NCBI GenBank assembly: GCA_964427915.1
Contig: CAYRWA010000058.1
Coordinates: 1-64,000 of the forward strand
Length of the DNA stretch: 64,000 nt
Reading direction: 5' to 3'
Source: JAGLCW01 sp964427915
Lineage (GTDB): Bacteria; Caldisericota; Caldisericia; UBA6126
Made by a program: the position numbers and the translations under genes
Shown here: in pieces, positions 59,999 to 64,000 of the stretch
Numbering within the stretch: the stretch's first letter is position 1
How the letters are laid out: each line of letters opens with the position of its first letter
The notes under the pieces: model-generated
What the model was told of the DNA's origin: nothing
The model's input: only the letters and a program-made list of their open reading frames with translations
The model's database searches: none

Positions 59999-61036
59999 TT
60001 AGCGATAATATTTTACTTTGAGAAGAAGCGGCATAAGCTTTTCAAGATTTTCTACAATTTTGCCAGCTCCAAGGGCAACACATAATACAGGATTTTCTGC
60101 ATTGGAAACCAATATGCCGGTACCTTCTGATATATAGCGAGCCATTCCTCGAATCAGGGATCCTCCACCAGCTAAAAAAATCCCTCGATCAATAATATCA
60201 GCTGCAAGATCGGGTGGAGTAATCTCTAAAGTTGCTTTTAATGCTTCCATAATACTTATCAGTACGTCATTGAGAGCAATACGAGTTTCCTCAGATGTAA
60301 TAGTGACAGTTTTAGGTAAACCTGTTATTAAGTCTCTTCCTTTAATTTCAGCAGATGTGATATCGTCACTGGGATAGGCTGTGCCGATCTCAATTTTGAT
60401 CTCTTCAGCTGTATATATCCCTACTAGTAAATTGTATTGTCTTTTTAGATATTGCAATATCGCTTCATTCATTTCATCACCAGCAATACGAATGGAGTTC
60501 TTTGCAACAATTCCATTTAGTGAAACAACAGCTACTTCACACGTACCACCGCCAATATCAACAATCATATTACCCGTAGGCTCATTTACAGGGAGATTTG
60601 CTCCTAGAGAAGCTGCCATAGGTTCTTGAACCAAACCAACATATTTTGCTCCAGCTTGGTACCCAGCTTCTATGACTGCTCGCATTTCTACTTCGGTAAT
60701 TCCCGAGGGTATTCCAATGACAAGTCTTGGTCGGATCTTGCCTAAAAGACCCTTTCGAGCGCCTACTTTTTGAATGAGATACTCAATAAGTTTTTGTGTT
60801 ACTTCAAAGTTAGCAATTACACCATCTTTTAATGGACGGATGATTTGAATAGCTTCTGGCACTCTTCCAGCCATTCTTTTAGCTTCGTTTCCGATAGCGA
60901 TAATTTCTCCCGTATCTCTTTGTACGGCAACAATGGATGGTTCGCGTAACATAATTCCTTTGCCAGCTATGTATACAAGTGTATTTGCTGTTCCAAGATC
61001 AATAGCAATATCTTTACCAAAATGACCAAATATCAT
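59999..61036 (-). CDS. mreB: Rod shape-determining protein MreB
   Basis: 345-aa actin homologue. DIAIDLGTANTLVYIAGKGI (phosphate 1), MIVDIGGGTCEVAVVSLNGI (phosphate 2) and FLAGGGSLIRGMARYI (adenosine) are all clear. It organises lateral wall synthesis under the membrane. GGAGT lies 5 bases before the ATG. Only one mreB paralogue is in the window. Confidence 0.97.
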   Translation of the reverse strand: MIFGHFGKDIAIDLGTANTLVYIAGKGIMLREPSIVAVQRDTGEIIAIGNEAKRMAGRVPEAIQIIRPLKDGVIANFEVTQKLIEYLIQKVGARKGLLGKIRPRLVIGIPSGITEVEMRAVIEAGYQAGAKYVGLVQEPMAASLGANLPVNEPTGNMIVDIGGGTCEVAVVSLNGIVAKNSIRIAGDEMNEAILQYLKRQYNLLVGIYTAEEIKIEIGTAYPSDDITSAEIKGRDLITGLPKTVTITSEETRIALNDVLISIMEALKATLEITPPDLAADIIDRGIFLAGGGSLIRGMARYISEGTGILVSNAENPVLCVALGAGKIVENLEKLMPLLLKVKYYR

Positions 61037-61057
61037 GTTTCACTCCATATATAAAGT

Positions 61058-61567
61058 TTATGTCACAGGTTGTTGTATCTTTGGTAACGATAATGTAACA
61101 ATCCACCCTGTGATTAAGCCACCAAAAAAACCAGAAATTATCAGTAATGGTACATAGTATAGTAAATATTTGTTAGGAATAAAAACAAGAACAACAATTA
61201 GTTGACCAATATTGTGTGCAATAGCACCTGCAATGCTTATGATAACAATATTTTGCGAACGAATAGCATAGACTACTCCCATGCAAAGTAGGCTAAGAAC
61301 TACTCCACCTAGGGATATACATATAGTAATAATAGTAATCGAAGGCTCAAACAAAGCAGAAAGAAGAACTCTAGTTAAAGCAAGAAACGCCGCATCCTGG
61401 AAACTACACAAGTACATGCAGAACAAAACAACAACATTAGCGATGCCTGGCTTTATCATATACCCACCGACGGGAATAGAGATATAGATTTCAAGAAAAT
61501 GAAGAATGATTCCTATACCAAGTAATAAAGCGAAAATTGTTAGTTTACGGACAGTGATTTTCTGCAT
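61058..61567 (-). CDS. Gx transporter family membrane protein (heptaprenyl diphosphate synthase component I-like)
   Basis: 169 aa with five or six membrane helices. The N-terminus RKLTIFALLLGIGIILHFLE and the segment YMIKPGIANVVVLFCMYL follow the PF07456/ECF substrate-component pattern (small residues G-x in the helices). In other Firmicutes this gene also sits next to an apbE-type gene. The ligand is unknown; flavin- or quinone-related compounds have been suggested by such context. It overlaps apbE by 23 bases. Confidence 0.8.
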   Translation of the reverse strand: MQKITVRKLTIFALLLGIGIILHFLEIYISIPVGGYMIKPGIANVVVLFCMYLCSFQDAAFLALTRVLLSALFEPSITIITICISLGGVVLSLLCMGVVYAIRSQNIVIISIAGAIAHNIGQLIVVLVFIPNKYLLYYVPLLIISGFFGGLITGWIVTLSLPKIQQPVT

Positions 61568-62549
61568 ATATCGTAAATACTTCTTCTAATGTGTATAAAA
61601 AAATAGACGATTGCGAAACATATTGTTTTTGCACTTCTTGTTGAGGATGCTCCCCAACTAAGAAGAAATAGGTAGATAAAAAATCAGACTCAATGCCACT
61701 CCATGTAACTACTGTTGCCGACCCTATTATGGGTTCTGCAGAACCAGTAAAGGGATGAATGATATGACAGTATCTCTTCGTGCCTTGGTGAAAAAATTGA
61801 TGGGTGGCTGAAGAAGTAGAAATAAAACCCTGGGAACAGAAAAAACCTTCTTGGGAGGATTTGTGAAAAGGATTTTCAATACCGATGTATAGAGCTTCTT
61901 CAAGAGACAAAGAAAGATTGCCACCAAAATTAACATAAAAGTTTTGTATATCTTTGCGTAAGAAAAAATCAGAAATTTTATCTAGCAAATATCCCTTCAA
62001 AATACTCGATAAATCGATATACATCCCTTTAATGGGTAAAAAAACAGTTTTACTGGTTTCATCGAGAACAATTTCTCTGTAATTCACTAGCGGCCGAGTT
62101 TCATCAATTTCCTTTTGAGTTGGAACATAATGATGTTCATCGTGAAAACGGTAAAGATCGACAAATGGCCCGACTGTAATATCAAATACACCATCGGTTT
62201 GTTGGCAAAAAGAAATGGCTTTTTGTAGGATAAAAACAGTTTCGGAGTCTATTGAAACAGGAACGTAACCAGCGTTTTGTCGAATACGATATAGATCAGA
62301 CCCTACTGTGTAAACATTTAACTTTTTGTCTGTATCGTGAACCATTGTTATCATTTCTTCGATCATGTGATCTGAAAAATCTTTTGGTGGAAGAGAGATG
62401 GTAAGAAAGGTGTCCAGTACGAAAAAAGTTCTTTCTGTCCAAGAGTGTACCATATGTGATTTTTTCTTAGAGCATGCATGAAAAGGAAGAAATAGGAACA
62501 ACACCAAAACAATCAACAAGCATTGGCAACGTTTTATGAAATCATTCAT
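61545..62549 (-). CDS. apbE: FAD:protein FMN transferase (ApbE), lipoprotein
   Basis: 334 aa from the ATG at 62549, with a lipoprotein-like signal (LFLPFHAC, Cys26). It shows FVLDTFLTISLPP, DGVFDITVGPFVDLYRFHD, YIDLSSILKGYLLD, FYVNFGGNLSL and GSATVVTWSGIESDFLSTYFF, all typical. In canonical ApbE the glycine-rich segments read D-x-G-G-x-A-K-G; here DLSSILKG is a variant. It attaches FMN to Thr/Ser of extracytoplasmic proteins such as RnfG or NqrC; no such target is in the window. The start overlaps the upstream gene (ATGAATGA). Confidence 0.9.
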   Translation of the reverse strand: MNDFIKRCQCLLIVLVLFLFLPFHACSKKKSHMVHSWTERTFFVLDTFLTISLPPKDFSDHMIEEMITMVHDTDKKLNVYTVGSDLYRIRQNAGYVPVSIDSETVFILQKAISFCQQTDGVFDITVGPFVDLYRFHDEHHYVPTQKEIDETRPLVNYREIVLDETSKTVFLPIKGMYIDLSSILKGYLLDKISDFFLRKDIQNFYVNFGGNLSLSLEEALYIGIENPFHKSSQEGFFCSQGFISTSSATHQFFHQGTKRYCHIIHPFTGSAEPIIGSATVVTWSGIESDFLSTYFFLVGEHPQQEVQKQYVSQSSIFLYTLEEVFTIYAENHCP

Positions 62550-64000
62550 CCTTCGATTGAAAACGTTTAACAAGATCTTGAACCGAATAGATAGTGATTC
62601 CTTGCAATACCTTGGGGAGTTTGTAGGAAGTGATATACACTTTGATTCTTTTCTTTTTACAAAGGGAGAAAGCTTTTCCTGCTTCCTCAAAAGTATCACA
62701 AACATCAGCCATAGTGGAAGCTTTGGCAATATCGTTAGGGTTCAGCTTTACTGTCTTTAACAAGGCTACGACGGCTGAATTTAATTTCTTAGCAGAGGAA
62801 GAAACAATGAATCCTTTTGAATACTTTTGGAGATAGCCCTCCATAAATAAGCGATTAGCAGATCCTGGGTCGAACACAACGGGTGTATAAAAGAGATTTT
62901 CAATGGAGGATACCATAGAATCTTTACTATATTTTTCCGAAACGGGTTCCTGATAAATCTTCTCAATTTTATTTTCGGTTTGACAGGAATTGGATTTGTA
63001 GTCAGCGTCTACAGAACAAGAATCAGTAAGGGTCTTTTTTAAGGTTTCCTTGGATTGTTTAAACGTGTTTTCTAGGGGGTCTTTTTTGTGGGACTTTTTG
63101 TTCAATATAGAGGATTCTTCATCTGTATTGTTAGAGTCTTCCTGATCAAGTGTTTTAGAACGAGGACGGGTTGAGTTTGTTTGTACGTCTTGGGCGGACT
63201 GTTTTGAGGATTGTTTTTCTGCATGTGTAATCTCTGTAAAAATCTCTTCTTCATTTGTATCAAGCGCTGGGAGATCCTTTTTAAAATCGCAGTCTTCGAG
63301 GTGTGGATCATTGATTCGCAAACCTTTTCGATGTTTATGGTGTTTTGATCTACTTGCATCCACTTCTTGATCAATGTGTTCTTTTTTTTCATCTGGTTTT
63401 GTGTCTTGATTTTCAGAAAGCCACACAGGGGTAGTGTTCGGATCAAATCGTATTTTCTTTTTAGTCTCTTCTTGGATTGTAGAGGAAGTTTCATTTTCAT
63501 CCTCTGTATCTGGAAATGGTTCTTGTTGGGATTCATTGTCTTTGGACTTATTTTCTTGGTCGCTATCTTGTACTTTATGCTTGACGGGTGTTTTGTGTAT
63601 CTTTTCAATGGAAGAAAAGGATTCTTCCTTTTCGGGAATAGAAAAATCGTTTTCAATTTCATTTGATTTGGATGCAAATGAAGAGGATTGAGTATTGAAA
63701 GAGTCAGAAGAATCAGAAGCTAGCTTTTCTTTTTTGTGTTTGCAAAGAAGCAGAATACCAAGGATAAGAAGCAATAAGAGAAGGCCAGAAAAGAAGATTG
63801 TAAAAAGTAGCATACTTGGGTTCAGGATTTGTAGGAAGAAAGCTCTCCAACGAGGAAGTGAAAAGAAGATGCCATACTGGAATTTGGCGTCTGACTGATT
63901 GGTGAAAAGTCCTCCTTGATCAGAAGGGGAAGAGCTGAATGAATACGAAATGTCTGTATTAGCAAGCGGTGGTACATAGTAGAAAAGGCCCTTGTTCGTA
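62542..64000 (-). CDS. Membrane protein with disordered linker and PIN-like C-terminal domain (5' end outside window)
   Basis: The reading frame stays open to the window edge, so the ATG at 63813 is probably internal. Visible protein is about 485 aa. The first part (FYYVPPLANTDISYSFS to FSLPRWRAFFLQILNPS) is probably extracytoplasmic. One membrane helix follows (LLFTIFFSGLLLLLLILGIL). Then come about 270 very polar residues rich in S, E, K, D and N, probably disordered. A folded C-terminal domain of about 110 aa has VVFDPGSANRLFMEGYLQKY near its start and LPKVLQGITIYSVQDLVKRF at its end. The latter resembles PIN/TRAM proteins such as YacL (NKV...G...VLNINDL), but most catalytic acids are missing. 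No function is assigned; first visible gene of the shape/division string. Confidence 0.65.
   Translation of the reverse strand, partial: TNKGLFYYVPPLANTDISYSFSSSPSDQGGLFTNQSDAKFQYGIFFSLPRWRAFFLQILNPSMLLFTIFFSGLLLLLLILGILLLCKHKKEKLASDSSDSFNTQSSSFASKSNEIENDFSIPEKEESFSSIEKIHKTPVKHKVQDSDQENKSKDNESQQEPFPDTEDENETSSTIQEETKKKIRFDPNTTPVWLSENQDTKPDEKKEHIDQEVDASRSKHHKHRKGLRINDPHLEDCDFKKDLPALDTNEEEIFTEITHAEKQSSKQSAQDVQTNSTRPRSKTLDQEDSNNTDEESSILNKKSHKKDPLENTFKQSKETLKKTLTDSCSVDADYKSNSCQTENKIEKIYQEPVSEKYSKDSMVSSIENLFYTPVVFDPGSANRLFMEGYLQKYSKGFIVSSSAKKLNSAVVALLKTVKLNPNDIAKASTMADVCDTFEEAGKAFSLCKKKRIKVYITSYKLPKVLQGITIYSVQDLVKRFQSKDE

Noticed and set aside
63102..63677. 191-aa minus-strand frame overlapping the linker of the edge gene
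   Set aside because: A shifted frame of a Lys/Glu/Ser-rich disordered region gives K/P/N-rich low-complexity sequence; it is an artefact of composition.

Overview
The window is about 64 kb of AT-rich bacterial chromosome from what looks like a strictly anaerobic, Firmicutes/Clostridia-like organism. The signs are AGGAGG ribosome-binding sites, rho-independent terminators, GatCAB, a large single-chain pyruvate:ferredoxin oxidoreductase, a four-subunit 2-oxoacid:ferredoxin oxidoreductase, acetate kinase, superoxide reductase, and an Enterococcus-type ntp V-ATPase. The organism is probably rod-shaped (MreBCD, PBP2, MinCDE). No species is claimed. Coding density is very high: after the first 247 bases no gene-free stretch exceeds about 170 bases. 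I saw no tRNA, CRISPR array, transposase or prophage gene.

Layout. 1-205: the 3' part of a 5S rRNA and a terminator. 248-4358 (+): a tightly overlapping set of an unknown 131-aa protein, an AAA ATPase, a DUF4276 (TOPRIM-like) protein and an ABC-F ATPase. The middle pair resembles two-gene defence modules. 4381-8899: a secreted DOMON/rhodanese/stalk fusion, an HdeD-like membrane protein, MurG, a membrane protein of unknown function, and a conserved protein of unknown function. 8909-16796 (+): a 1.4-kaa multi-PAS/GAF histidine kinase and NifJ. 16888-19555: a TspO-like membrane protein, a gamma-glutamylcyclotransferase-like protein and a DUF2939-like protein. 19618-24305 (-): two peroxiredoxin-like genes, then grpE-dnaK-dnaJ, with dnaJ split by a -1 frameshift at a poly(A) slippery site. 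24472-30238 (+): ackA-gatCAB and an Orn/Lys/Arg decarboxylase.

30278-38660 (+): a nine-gene V-type ATPase operon in the order F(G/H)-I-K-E-C-G(F)-A-B-D. Its K subunit carries the residues known to bind Na+ in Enterococcus hirae. 38711-48178: an RluB-type pseudouridine synthase, a secreted subtilase with cohesin/dockerin-like C-terminal modules (-), a Nudix hydrolase, desulfoferrodoxin, ferritin, a PQQ-propeller lipoprotein, an archaeal-type ATPase and a DEDDh exonuclease. 48262-50926 (-): korDABC.

50998-64000 (-): one long, almost gapless gene string: a membrane protein cut by the window edge, ApbE, a Gx-family transporter, mreB, mreC, mreD, mrdA, minC, minD, minE, and an SbcD/SbcC-like pair. 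The SbcD-like protein has lost nearly all phosphodiesterase metal ligands, and its SbcC-like partner has Asn in place of the Walker B glutamate. This looks like a non-nucleolytic Mre11-Rad50 derivative encoded with the cell-shape and division machinery, and it is the strongest candidate here for an undescribed system.

Taken together, the genes suggest fermentative energy metabolism through ferredoxin oxidoreductases and acetate kinase, ion gradients handled by a probable Na+ V-ATPase, and oxygen defence through superoxide reductase, ferritin and peroxiredoxin.
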